DNA of 64,000 nucleotides from Pirellulales bacterium (GTDB lineage Bacteria > Planctomycetota > Planctomycetia > Pirellulales > JAEUIK01). Both the position numbers and the translations under genes were made by a program. The stretch covers positions 62,001 through 126,000 of the forward strand of contig JAIBBZ010000012.1 in assembly GCA_019694435.1 (NCBI GenBank), written 5' to 3'. Position 1 is the stretch's first letter. Each line of letters opens with the position of its first letter. The notes beneath the pieces are model-generated. The model ran no database searches, had not been told where the DNA came from, and worked only from the letters and a program-made list of their open reading frames with translations. Positions 41,913 to 50,569 of the stretch are shown here, piece by piece.

Positions 41913-43276
41913 AGCGACTCCTGGCGCGGCGGCATCATCACGACGGCAAACTCGCGCACATAGTCGGGCCAACCCTGCAGCTTGCCATGCACGACGAATT
42001 TCCAGCGCACGGCGTTATGCCGCGATTGGAACGAGTGCATCACGTCGAACGGCACGGTGAATTCGCGCAGCTCGGCCAGCGGGTGCCCGCGGCGGATTTC
42101 GAAATCCTCGCGTACGAGCAGCTCGATCCTGCAAACCTGCTTGGTGGTGGTCCGGGTATTAGTCCCTTGTCGATAGGTCGCCGCCTCCTCGCACACCAGC
42201 GACCACTCGAGCCGGTAGACCTTCAGGCGCCCGGTCTGTGACAGCCAGGCTTGATAATGGCGGCCCGGCACCAGCGGATGCCCCGAGATCTCGAGCACCG
42301 TCTGCCCCATACCGGTGGCAATCAACACATGGCGCACGAAATAAACGAACGTCGCAATGCCGATCGCAACCCAGGGAATGACGAACAACGTCAAGAACCA
42401 GTCGGGCTGACCGGCGTTATGGCTGCGCGCGGCGAGTACGGCGAACACGGCCACGAGCGAGTTCACGACCATCGTCACCGCAAACGTGGCGGCTACCATC
42501 CAGGCCTGCGACTGGCGGATCGGCAGGCGATAGGCCAACTGCACGCCGGCGCTGTCGCTGAGATCCGCGTCGCGCGGGATCGTCGGGTACTGGTCGGTTT
42601 CAGAGGCTTCGTTCTCGAAGATCTCGAGATGCGCGGCCCGCTGGGCGAGCACCGCCCGGCGCTCGGTCGATGTGCCCCAGGTGAACCACATGTAGCCCAG
42701 GCCGCTGCCGCCGCTGGCGATCATGGCCAGGGGCAGCAGCATCAAGACCCAGGCGTACCAGGCATGGCCGCGTTTGAGCACGGCCCGGTTGGGGGCCAGC
42801 GGGTCGTACCAGCAGGGATATTTCCGGCCGATCGTAAAATCGTCGAGTTTCGCCTGTTCGCGGTCATGATCGCTACTGAAGGTGCCGGTGATGTCGTAGG
42901 TCCAGAGTTCATAGCGCCGTCCTTGGACCTCGTACTCGATCAACACCTCGGGGCGATAGCGCGGTGCCTCTTCGCCAGGGCGTTCGGCGAGGCGTTTCTT
43001 GAGCACCGTGCATTCGGTCTGCTCGAAGCTGGCGTTGGCCCGCCAATCGGGAATGACCAGCGAGGTGACCACGAATGCCAGAAAGGCCAGGCCGCCGAAG
43101 AACAGCAGCGCAAAAAACAGCACCTGGGCCAGCGCGCCCCACAAGGGCGAGCCGCTCCGGCGCCCTCGGCGTTTTTTCGTCAACAGTGTCTGCGGTCGGG
43201 GCAAAGGGACGCGATCCTCAAAATACCGAAACGCGCGGGCTAGGCCGTACTGCCGCGCGCATTCGGCCAATACCAT
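41909..43276 (-). CDS. DUF3592-like multi-pass membrane protein
   Basis: 455 residues from the ATG at 43276-43274; a GTG at 43306 would add ten residues that adjoin the IS remnant and look unrelated. A first membrane segment (VLFFALLFFGGLAFLAFVVTSLV) precedes a DUF3592-like extracytoplasmic segment (TECTVLKKRLAERP, YRPEVLIEYEVQGRRYELWTYD, GRKYPCWYDPLAPNRAVLKRG), then helices at about residues 180, 280 and 310. The C-terminal 130 residues are soluble (LEISGHPLVPGRHYQAWLSQTGRLKVYRLEWSL). It starts a cassette with the small beta-rich protein and the P-loop ATPase. Role unknown. Confidence 0.75.
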   Translation of the reverse strand: MVLAECARQYGLARAFRYFEDRVPLPRPQTLLTKKRRGRRSGSPLWGALAQVLFFALLFFGGLAFLAFVVTSLVIPDWRANASFEQTECTVLKKRLAERPGEEAPRYRPEVLIEYEVQGRRYELWTYDITGTFSSDHDREQAKLDDFTIGRKYPCWYDPLAPNRAVLKRGHAWYAWVLMLLPLAMIASGGSGLGYMWFTWGTSTERRAVLAQRAAHLEIFENEASETDQYPTIPRDADLSDSAGVQLAYRLPIRQSQAWMVAATFAVTMVVNSLVAVFAVLAARSHNAGQPDWFLTLFVIPWVAIGIATFVYFVRHVLIATGMGQTVLEISGHPLVPGRHYQAWLSQTGRLKVYRLEWSLVCEEAATYRQGTNTRTTTKQVCRIELLVREDFEIRRGHPLAELREFTVPFDVMHSFQSRHNAVRWKFVVHGKLQGWPDYVREFAVVMMPPRQESL

Positions 43277-43334
43277 GCTGGTGCGTGAAACCGAGCACCT
43301 GCTCACCCGTCAAGCGGGGCGCCCCTCGCACATT

Positions 43335-43781
43335 CCGAAGGCCTTCTACCACAGGCATCGTAATCAGGCAAAGTCGTGGCGGTGCGAAAGGTGGTCAGTC
43401 GCCAAGGTTGATTGGCACGCGGTCGAGCCGTGCCTGCGCGTAGGGTTCATCGTGACCAACCGCCCCCAGTACCCGACGAATGTCCCCGAGGTCGACAACC
43501 GTCGCCGAACCGCCCAGCAGTGGCTCAACGATGGCAAGAACGCGGCCAAGGGGACCAAGCTCTCCCGCCCTACGTTCGAAGACAACCCGGCTCGGCTGCA
43601 GCGCTTCGCTCCGGCTTACCGCCCGGCGAACTTCCAGCGGCGGCTGGCGCTACCCGGCAATCTCCAGCACCAGTCGCTGACGACCCTGCGGGAAAAACTC
43701 GTACAGTTCGTAGCCAGAATGACCCGGCACCCGAAGTATGTCACGTATCAACGGGCCGAGATGACGGTACCTCGAAGATAG
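43335..43781 (+). pseudogene. IS1380-family transposase remnant (C-terminal fragment)
   Basis: About 148 codons ending in TAG match the C-terminal part of IS1380-type DDE transposases: NQAKSW, SVAKVDWHAVEPCLRVGFIVTN, TAQQWLNDGKNA, FQRRLALP, SLTTLREKL and YVTYQRAEMTVPR. The N-terminal two thirds, including the first two catalytic Asp, are missing. The family's Y-(2)-R-(3)-E-(6)-K signature reads D..R...Q......K here, so the catalytic Glu has become Gln. It is therefore non-functional. It lies between the start of the DUF3592-like gene and the DUF4838 gene; no terminal inverted repeats or target duplications were found. The longer frame over it is only chance-open upstream. Confidence 0.8.
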
Positions 43782-44003
43782 ATCGTCGCACCGTGGGCTC
43801 CAGAATCCGCGTTTGGCGATGCCAGCGCCGCGCACGACGGTTCAGGACCATCCCTCAAAAGGTGTGACACAGGAAGGGTTTGCGCTCCCCCTGTTCTTTC
43901 GAGCCGCCGATCAGGGACTCGGCCACGCCGGCCGCGCATCGTAGGGTGGAGAATCGTCAAGCAAGCCGCTATGCGCTCGACACGGGGCGAAGCACGCAGC
44001 GGT

Positions 44004-44009
44004 TACAAT
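44004..44009 (+). promoter_or_regulatory. TACAAT -10-like box upstream of the DUF4838 gene
   Basis: It lies 60 nt before the ATG. No -35 hexamer at proper spacing is seen, so the call rests on the -10 alone. Confidence 0.3.
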
Positions 44010-44068
44010 GTTTGCCGTTGCCGGCCGGGAGCAGTTCCCGGCAGGTCCGTCTGGGAAATCCTGATTGC

Positions 44069-45898
44069 ATGAATCGCAACCCTATGCACCGAACCTGGCC
44101 CTTCGCTGCCATCGTTTTCGCGGGGATGGCGTGTGGCTCGTTCGCCAGGGCCGACGATTCGGCGCCGCTGGAGCTGGCCGCCGACGGGAAAACCTCATGC
44201 AAAATCCACGTCGCCGAAGGCGCGACCGTTGCCGAGCAGCACGCCGCCAATGAATTGGCCCTGTTGCTGCACGAGATCACGGGCGCCACCTTCCTGGTGG
44301 AGCAGACGTCGCAACCACCCGCGCCCGACGTGCCTGCGATTCTCGTCGGGCCGGGTGCCTGCCGCGACGTCGCCGATGCCCAGGAGCTGGCACGACTCGG
44401 TCCCGAGGGCTACCTGCTGCGCCGCGCAGGCCAGCGCCTGTGCATCGTGGGCGGCCGTCCGCGCGGGACGCTGTACGGAGTCTATTCGTTTCTGGAAGAC
44501 GAGCTCGGCTGCCGTTGGTTCACGCCCGAGGTGGCCAAGATTCCTCACCGCGAGAGAATCGTGTTGGGCTCGCTCGATCGTTCGTTCGTGCCGCGCTTCG
44601 AATATCGAGCGACCGACTACCCCAATTCGCGCGACGGCGATTGGGCCTCGCGCAACAAGCTCAACGGCACGCATACGAGCATTGACGAGGCGCGCGGCGG
44701 CAAGATCAGCTACGGGGCCTTCGTCCACACGTTTAACCAGATTCTCGACCCCGCGCAGCATTTCGCGGAGCATCCCGAATACTTTTCCGAGGTCAAAGGC
44801 AAGCGAATCGACAGGCGAACGCAGCTTTGCGTGACCAATCCCGAGGTCTTGCGGATCACGATCGATGCGGTGCGCCGCTGGATGCGTGAACGGCCCGAGG
44901 CCACGATTTTCTCGGTCAGCCAGAACGACTGGTTCAACTATTGCACGTGCGCGGAATGTTCCCGCGTCGCCGCCGAGGAAGGGTCGCCGATCGGCCCCTA
45001 CCTGCGCTATGTGAACGCCGTGGCCGACGCAGTGCGTGACGAGTTCCCCGACAAGGTGGTCGACACCCTGGCCTACCAGTTCACGCGCAAACCGCCGCGT
45101 CTGGCAGTGCCGCGCGACAACATGATCGTGCGACTCTGTAGCATCGAATGCTGCTTCTCCCATCCGCTGGCCCCCGACTCGCCCGATCGGCCCAACGCGG
45201 CGTTCGCCGGCGACCTCGTCGCCTGGTCGAAGATCTGCCAGCGACTTTATATCTGGGACTACGTCATCAACTACGCGAATTGCCTGATGCCCTTTCCGAA
45301 CTTGCGGACGATCGGGCCGAACTTGCGATTTTTTGCCAATCATGGCGTGCGCGGCGTTTATGAAGAGGCGAACTACTTTTCCCAGGCAGGCGAGCTCGCG
45401 GAACTGCGCACCTGGCTGATTGCCAAGCTGTTGTGGAATCCCGACTACGACAGCGAGCGGGCGATCGACGAGTTCTTAGCCGGCTACTACGAAGAGGCTG
45501 CCCCCGCGCTGCGAAAATATATCGATCTCGTCCACGAGCGGGCCGGCCAACCTCGAGCGCATTTCCGGATCTTCGACAGCCCGCCGAGATCGGTCTTCAA
45601 CCGGGAATTCATTGCCCAGGCCGAGGGACTATTCGCCGAAGCCCTGCAGAGTGTCCGCGACAAGCCCCTGCTCTCCGCACGCGTGGAACGGGCATCCTTG
45701 AGCGTCCGCTACTTGAAGATCGTCACGACGGACTCCTTGAGCGATGCCGCATCGGACGTGACCACCTTGCAGCAGCAGCTCGAGCAATTCGATCGCATCG
45801 CCCGGGCCAACGGCCTGACACACGTGAGCGAGCACCGCTCGTACGACGATTGGCTCGGCCAGCTTCGCGCTAAGCTATCCGCTACCCCGGGCAAGTGA
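44069..45898 (+). CDS. Exported DUF4838 protein (glycoside hydrolase-like)
   Basis: 609 residues from the ATG at 44069; the ATG at 44084 is an alternative. A signal peptide (FAAIVFAGMACGSFARA) is followed by a GH67/GH20-type N-terminal beta-alpha domain (EQHAANELALLLHEITGATF, GPEGYLLRRAGQRLCIVGGRPRGTLYGVYSFLEDELGCRWF) and the DUF4838 barrel-like region (SVSQNDWFNYCTCAECSRVAAEEG, DTLAYQFTRKPPR, IWDYVINYANCLMPFPNL). DUF4838 proteins sit in polysaccharide-utilisation contexts, so glycan cleavage or binding is likely. The catalytic residues are not identified. Confidence 0.85.
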   Translation: MNRNPMHRTWPFAAIVFAGMACGSFARADDSAPLELAADGKTSCKIHVAEGATVAEQHAANELALLLHEITGATFLVEQTSQPPAPDVPAILVGPGACRDVADAQELARLGPEGYLLRRAGQRLCIVGGRPRGTLYGVYSFLEDELGCRWFTPEVAKIPHRERIVLGSLDRSFVPRFEYRATDYPNSRDGDWASRNKLNGTHTSIDEARGGKISYGAFVHTFNQILDPAQHFAEHPEYFSEVKGKRIDRRTQLCVTNPEVLRITIDAVRRWMRERPEATIFSVSQNDWFNYCTCAECSRVAAEEGSPIGPYLRYVNAVADAVRDEFPDKVVDTLAYQFTRKPPRLAVPRDNMIVRLCSIECCFSHPLAPDSPDRPNAAFAGDLVAWSKICQRLYIWDYVINYANCLMPFPNLRTIGPNLRFFANHGVRGVYEEANYFSQAGELAELRTWLIAKLLWNPDYDSERAIDEFLAGYYEEAAPALRKYIDLVHERAGQPRAHFRIFDSPPRSVFNREFIAQAEGLFAEALQSVRDKPLLSARVERASLSVRYLKIVTTDSLSDAASDVTTLQQQLEQFDRIARANGLTHVSEHRSYDDWLGQLRAKLSATPGK

Positions 45899-46074
45899 AC
45901 GGCCTCGCCCAAGCGGCGGCCTCGGCATCAGGGCCAGCGCGCCGGCGTCGACTCGCACAGGACGTTCGTCTCCGATCAGTGCGCGCCGCATCACGCGACC
46001 AAAGGCCAAAGAAAAGATTCGCAATTCATCAAGGCTCGAAGCGGCAACCGCTCGCTGATCTCCGGATCGATTCC

Positions 46075-46080
46075 TATAAT
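46075..46080 (+). promoter_or_regulatory. TATAAT -10 box upstream of the PQQ-like protein gene
   Basis: A perfect consensus -10 lies 48 nt before the ATG. A matching -35 was not found, so the gene may need an activator. Confidence 0.4.
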
Positions 46081-46128
46081 CGTTCCCGGCCGGCGTGTCC
46101 GTACTTCCACCGCGACGAAGAGTCTCGA

Positions 46129-47529
46129 ATGCCGCAGCTCTTATCCCGCCTGCCGCTCGACGGCGTGCTTGGTTTGACGATTCTGCTCGCCGCTGCCGAG
46201 GGGTGCGCCCCGGCTACCGCCGAACCCCCAACCCGCATCGCGCCGCTCGCCGCGGCGCCGACCACAGGCCAACCCGAGGCGACGGTCGCCTGGCCCGGTT
46301 GGCGCGGTCCGACGGGCGACGGGCACGCGGCCGATGCTTTCCCCGATCCCTGGCCCAGCGAGGCGCCCGAACCGCTGTGGACAACGCCCACGGCCGCTGG
46401 CTGGTCATCTCCAGTCATCGATCAGGGCAAGGTCATCGTCACCGAGCGCGAAGACGCGATCGAGCGCGTCCGGGCTCTCGATTTGGCCACGGGCCGCGAG
46501 CTCTGGCGGCGGGAAAACCCCGTCGATTTCGAACCGCATGACGTCGGGCGCCGGCATGGCAACGGCCCCAAGAGCACCCCGGCCATCGCTGGCGATCGAG
46601 TCTTCACACTCGGCATCGCCGGGTGGCTGCAGGGTCTGCAACTGGCCGACGGCAAACCCCAATGGCTGGCGCAGTTGCCGGCTCGATTTGGTGCCCGCGA
46701 GCCCCTGCCGCGCGGCCGGGCCTACGTGAACGGGGTCGAAAACGTCGTGGTGCCTGTTGGCGATGGGCAAGGAGCCCCGGTCCCCTTGTTCGGCTACACA
46801 GGCTCGTTGCTGATTGCCGGCAAGACAGTCGTGCTTTCGGTGGGCGGCCAGCAGGGCGGAACGCTGATGGCCTTCGACCAGGCGACCGGCGAGGTGCTCT
46901 GGAAGGCGCTCGACGAGCATGTGTCGTATTCCTCGCCGCGATTGGCCACGCTGGCCGGTGTCGAGCAAGTCGTGGCCATGACCGGGCCGCGCGTCGTGGG
47001 CCTGGCGCTCGACGATGGCCGATTGCTCTGGTCGCACCCGTTCCAGATTCAATATGACGAGAGCATCAGCACCCCGGTGATCTCGGGCAACCTGGTGCTC
47101 GTCACCGGCGATGGCCACCCGTTGACGGCGCTGGAAATCACTGCGGCCGACGCGGCCCAACAGGCCCGCGTGGCCTGGACCAACCGCGACTTGACGAGCT
47201 ACCTGTCGTCGATGCTGACCTCCGGCGAGCATGTCTACGGCATGAACGACGGCGGCGAGTTCGTGTGTGCCGAACTGTCTTCGGGCCGCACGGTCTGGAC
47301 CGGCGGCAGCCACGGCTACTACTGCACGCCCGTGCTGGCCGGAAAACGCATCCTGGCCCTGAACGAAGTCGGCCGTTTGGCCGTGGTCGCTGCCGAGGCA
47401 CAGGCGTTTCGCCCGCTGGGAGAAAACCGCCTCATCGACGGGGCCACCTGGTCGGCACCGGCCGTGGTGGGCACACGGATCGTGATCCGTACCGATCGCG
47501 ACGTCCGCTGCTTCGCGTATGGCCAGTAA
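46129..47529 (+). CDS. Exported PQQ-like beta-propeller protein
   Basis: 466 residues from the ATG at 46129. The N-terminal hydrophobic segment (GVLGLTILLAAAEGCAP) is a signal peptide, perhaps with a non-standard lipobox before Cys. The body is a series of blades with the pattern RVRALDLATGRELWRREN, LMAFDQATGEVLWKAL, VVGLALDDGRLLWSHPF and FVCAELSSGRTVWTGG. The opening WPGWRGPTGDG is typical of planctomycete PQQ-repeat proteins. Residues for true PQQ binding are not evident, so it may be structural or ligand-binding. It is separated by about 230 nt from the DUF4838 gene and has its own -10. Confidence 0.85.
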   Translation: MPQLLSRLPLDGVLGLTILLAAAEGCAPATAEPPTRIAPLAAAPTTGQPEATVAWPGWRGPTGDGHAADAFPDPWPSEAPEPLWTTPTAAGWSSPVIDQGKVIVTEREDAIERVRALDLATGRELWRRENPVDFEPHDVGRRHGNGPKSTPAIAGDRVFTLGIAGWLQGLQLADGKPQWLAQLPARFGAREPLPRGRAYVNGVENVVVPVGDGQGAPVPLFGYTGSLLIAGKTVVLSVGGQQGGTLMAFDQATGEVLWKALDEHVSYSSPRLATLAGVEQVVAMTGPRVVGLALDDGRLLWSHPFQIQYDESISTPVISGNLVLVTGDGHPLTALEITAADAAQQARVAWTNRDLTSYLSSMLTSGEHVYGMNDGGEFVCAELSSGRTVWTGGSHGYYCTPVLAGKRILALNEVGRLAVVAAEAQAFRPLGENRLIDGATWSAPAVVGTRIVIRTDRDVRCFAYGQ

Positions 47530-47589
47530 TTTGGCGCCTGGCGGTCGTCAGCGCGGACAATCCGGTGCCAGGACCTGGCCCCCCCCGAA

Positions 47590-47650
47590 AAAATAAATGC
47601 GGCTTTCCCAGGACCGGGACATACGATCCCCGGCTGGGAAAGCCGCATTT
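47590..47650 (-). terminator. Rho-independent terminator of the alpha-CTD-like gene
   Basis: A perfect 16-bp stem (47595-47610 with 47635-47650) with a 24-nt interval that can pair further. On the minus strand it is followed by TATTTTTTC, so it serves the minus-strand gene ending at 47675. No T-run exists in the plus direction. Confidence 0.85.
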
Positions 47651-47674
47651 CGGCAAAGCGGATGCCGGATGGCG

Positions 47675-47947
47675 TCAGGCTGCCACGGCACGACGGCGCG
47701 ACGGGCGATAGAAGCCAATCGATTCGAGCGCCCGGTACACCTCTTCGAGGGTCTTCTCGCCGAAGTTCGAGATGCTCAGCAGGTCTTCGCGAGTGCTGTG
47801 CAGCAGATCGTTGACGGTAAAGATACCGCGTTCTTCGAGGCAATTCGTCGTCCGCACCGAGAGGCCGATCTCGGCCGTGCTCATTTCCAACCGTTGCTTC
47901 AGCGTCTGGGTCGGATTCTCAAAGCGCGAAAGCGGAATACGAGTCAT
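47675..47947 (-). CDS. Stand-alone RNA polymerase alpha C-terminal domain-like protein
   Basis: 90 residues, with an AAGGAGG ribosome site close before the ATG at 47947. Residues about 25-78 align with the helix-hairpin-helix alpha-CTD: IGLSVRTTNCLEERGIFTVNDLL, then DLLSISNFGEKTLEEVYRALESIGF. The alpha-CTD in the polymerase binds UP elements and activators. Here it is a separate gene without the N-terminal dimerisation domain, with an N-terminal arm (TRIPLSRFENPTQTLKQRL) and a basic tail (RPSRRRAVAA). It might compete with or extend the polymerase, or bind DNA alone (inference). It is a single-gene unit with a candidate promoter and a strong terminator. Confidence 0.88.
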   Translation of the reverse strand: MTRIPLSRFENPTQTLKQRLEMSTAEIGLSVRTTNCLEERGIFTVNDLLHSTREDLLSISNFGEKTLEEVYRALESIGFYRPSRRRAVAA

Positions 47948-48256
47948 CGTGTTTCCCTCCTTGGAAAGACGTGCCTTAGAAAGGCGTCACTGGCGCCAGG
48001 TGCGGCCGGCGAACGAAGTTGTTGTCCGTCGTGGCGAGCGACCGCCGCTTCGGACCCCCGGGGCATCCTTACCTCCAGGCGACGTTACGATAACAACTGA
48101 TCGCGTTTTGACAAGCATTTTTCCCGGCAAAACGCCCCGCGGCGGCGCCGTCGACGCTAGCACTCGCCTCGTCAAAGCAGCGACGGACCGTCATACTGCA
48201 GTGGGGCATCGCCGTGCCTCGCCTGTCACGCCATCCTGCCGATTGAGACCTCGTCT
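47948..48256. other. 309-nt divergent intergenic region between the alpha-CTD-like gene and uvrD
   Basis: It holds the candidate alpha-CTD promoter described separately and the leader of the uvrD-like gene. A plus-strand TTGACA at 48108-48113 overlaps that minus-strand -35 but has no -10 at 16-18 nt. No coding frame was seen. Confidence 0.4.
48087..48114 (-). promoter_or_regulatory. Candidate promoter of the alpha-CTD-like gene
   Basis: On the minus strand TTGTCA (48114-48109) and TATCGT (48092-48087) are 16 nt apart. This would give a leader of about 130 nt, long enough for regulation, though no structure was recognised. Confidence 0.35.
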
Positions 48257-50569
48257 GTGACCAGTTCGGATCGGAACGACCCGCTGCGCCAGCTCACCGC
48301 CGCGCAGCGCGAAGCGGTCGAATTCGGCGATGGCCAATTGCTGATTCTCGCGGGCCCCGGCAGCGGTAAGACTCGGGTCATGACTCACCGCATCGCGAGC
48401 CTGCTGCATCGCGGCGTGCCGGCCCGGCAGGTGCTCGCGCTGACGTTCACAAACAAGGCCGCCGAGGAAATGAAGCAGCGCGTCGCGCTGCTGGCGCCGG
48501 GCGAGTCGGTGTGGATCAGCACGTTTCACCGCTTCTGTGCCCGGCTGCTGCGGCAATACGCGCCCCTGGCCGGCCTGACCGAGAACTACACGATCTACGA
48601 CACCCAGGACAGCGGACGGACCCTGAAGCGCGTGCTCGACGAACTGGAGCTCGATGCCCTGCATTACGGCATCGACCAGATCGCCTCGGCGATCAGCTGG
48701 GCCAAGAACCGCCTGATTTCGCCCGACGAATACACGCCGCGGGTGGGCAGCACGCTGGGCGCCATCGTCAAGGCCGTGTACCCGGCCTACCAGGCGCAAT
48801 TGTTGCGGTCCAGCGCCGTCGATTTCGACGACCTGTTGTTCCGCACGGTGCAACTGCTGCGCGACTCGCCCGAGGTTCGCGGCCAGCTCGATGCCCGTTA
48901 TCGGCATGTGCTGGTCGACGAGTACCAGGACACCAACTTCGCGCAATATGCCCTGGTCCGGGCATTGTCGGCCGACTACCCGAACCTGGTCGTGTGCGGC
49001 GATCCAGACCAGTCGATCTACGGCTGGCGCGGGGCGAACATCGGCAACATTCTCGACTTCGAGCGCGACTACCCCGACGTGCACGTCGTGCGGCTCGAGC
49101 AGAACTATCGCAGCACGAAGAACATCCTCCGCGTGGCCGACCAATTGATCGGCCACAATCGGCGCCGCAAGCCGAAGCAGTTGTTCACCGACAACATCGC
49201 CGGTCCGCCGGTGCGGCTCACGGCGTATGCCACGCAACTGGCCGAGGCCGAGGACATCGCCCGCCAGATCGTCGGCGACATTCGCTCCGGCCGGCGGCGG
49301 CCGAAAGATGTGGCCGTCTTTATGCGCACCAACGCCTTGAGCCGAACGCTCGAAACGGCCCTCCGCGAGGCCGGCGTGCCGTACATGCTGGTCAACGGCG
49401 TCGAGTTCTATCAACGCCGCGAGGTCCGGGACCTGCTCGGCTATCTGCAACTGGTCAATAATCCGCGCGACGACAACGCGCTGCTGCGGGTGATCAACGT
49501 GCCGCCGCGCGGTATCGGGGCCACGACCGTCGAGCGGCTCAAGGCCCATGCCCGACGCTACGAGCAGACCTTGCTCGAGGCGGCACGCGAGAGTGGGCTG
49601 ATCGAGGGCCTGGCCAAGCGCAGCGCCGTCGGCGTGGCGCGATTTGTCGCCATGTTCGACCGGATCAGCGAGGCGGCAACCAGGCCGGTCGAAGAAATCG
49701 TCGGCCTGGTCCTCGCGGAAACCGACTACCGTGCGCTGTTTGCCGATTCAGAAGACGAAGACGACCAGAACCGGCTGGCCAACATCGACGAACTGCTCTC
49801 CGCGGCACGGCAATTCGACGAGCACAATCCGGGCGACGGTCATCTCGAAGAGTTTCTCGAAACCACGGCGCTGGTGAACGACACCGACGAATTGGCCGGC
49901 GATGCGGTGATGCTGATGACCCTGCACGCGGCCAAGGGCCTGGAATTCCCGGTCGTCTACCTGATTGCGGTCGAAGAAGGCCTGTTGCCCCACGAGCGCA
50001 GCCGCGACAACGACGAGCAGCTCGAAGAAGAGCGCCGGCTGCTGTTCGTCGGGATCACGCGGGCTCGCGAAGAATTGCAACTCAGCATCGCCCGGGTGCG
50101 CGACTATCGCGGCCAGCGGCGATTGACCATTCCCAGTTCGTTCCTGCTCGAACTGCCGCGCGAAGAAATGGAGCTGAACGAGGACGCCATCCGCTCGACC
50201 TCGTGGGACTTGCAGCTCGACGAGACGAGCGCGGCCGACGTCGTGCATGTGGACCCCTCGGATCACGAAGATATTGTCGACGAGCCGCCGACCCAGGCGC
50301 CGACGGCGACGTCAGCGTATCCCGCTCTGACCGCCGGCACGGCGTTGCAGACGGCGGCTGAACTAGGCGGAGCCACGAAGCGTCGCCTGCCCGCATTGCC
50401 GCTCGATGCTTTTCGCCAGGGCATGCGCGTCACGCATCCCACGTACGGCGCCGGCACGATCGCGGCGCTCAGCGGCAGCGGTTCGTGGCGCGTCGCGCTG
50501 GTGCGGTTCGATCGCGAGGAGGCGAGTCGCAAGTTCATCCTGGAACGCAGCGAACTGCGGCCGGCGTAG
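48257..50569 (+). CDS. uvrD/pcrA: UvrD/PcrA-type 3'-5' DNA helicase
   Basis: 770 residues with a GTG start at 48257. Superfamily 1A motifs are in order: Q motif LTAAQREAV, Walker A AGPGSGKT (about residue 32), TFTNKAAEEMKQRV, Walker B DEYQDTN, GDPDQSIYGWRGA, QNYRS, MTLHAAKGLEFP and VGITRARE. The C-terminal 60 residues (FRQGMRVTHPTYGAGTIAAL) are the Tudor-like PcrA/UvrD tail that contacts RNA polymerase. It unwinds DNA in nucleotide-excision and mismatch repair. The OYE-family gene starts on the base after its stop, and mfd follows, so coupled expression of repair genes is likely. Confidence 0.96.
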   Translation: MTSSDRNDPLRQLTAAQREAVEFGDGQLLILAGPGSGKTRVMTHRIASLLHRGVPARQVLALTFTNKAAEEMKQRVALLAPGESVWISTFHRFCARLLRQYAPLAGLTENYTIYDTQDSGRTLKRVLDELELDALHYGIDQIASAISWAKNRLISPDEYTPRVGSTLGAIVKAVYPAYQAQLLRSSAVDFDDLLFRTVQLLRDSPEVRGQLDARYRHVLVDEYQDTNFAQYALVRALSADYPNLVVCGDPDQSIYGWRGANIGNILDFERDYPDVHVVRLEQNYRSTKNILRVADQLIGHNRRRKPKQLFTDNIAGPPVRLTAYATQLAEAEDIARQIVGDIRSGRRRPKDVAVFMRTNALSRTLETALREAGVPYMLVNGVEFYQRREVRDLLGYLQLVNNPRDDNALLRVINVPPRGIGATTVERLKAHARRYEQTLLEAARESGLIEGLAKRSAVGVARFVAMFDRISEAATRPVEEIVGLVLAETDYRALFADSEDEDDQNRLANIDELLSAARQFDEHNPGDGHLEEFLETTALVNDTDELAGDAVMLMTLHAAKGLEFPVVYLIAVEEGLLPHERSRDNDEQLEEERRLLFVGITRAREELQLSIARVRDYRGQRRLTIPSSFLLELPREEMELNEDAIRSTSWDLQLDETSAADVVHVDPSDHEDIVDEPPTQAPTATSAYPALTAGTALQTAAELGGATKRRLPALPLDAFRQGMRVTHPTYGAGTIAALSGSGSWRVALVRFDREEASRKFILERSELRPA

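Noticed and set aside
42999-43334. Upstream part of the long plus-strand open frame leading into the transposase fragment
   Set aside because: It lies on the opposite strand of the DUF3592-like gene and has no transposase similarity; the frame is open by chance.
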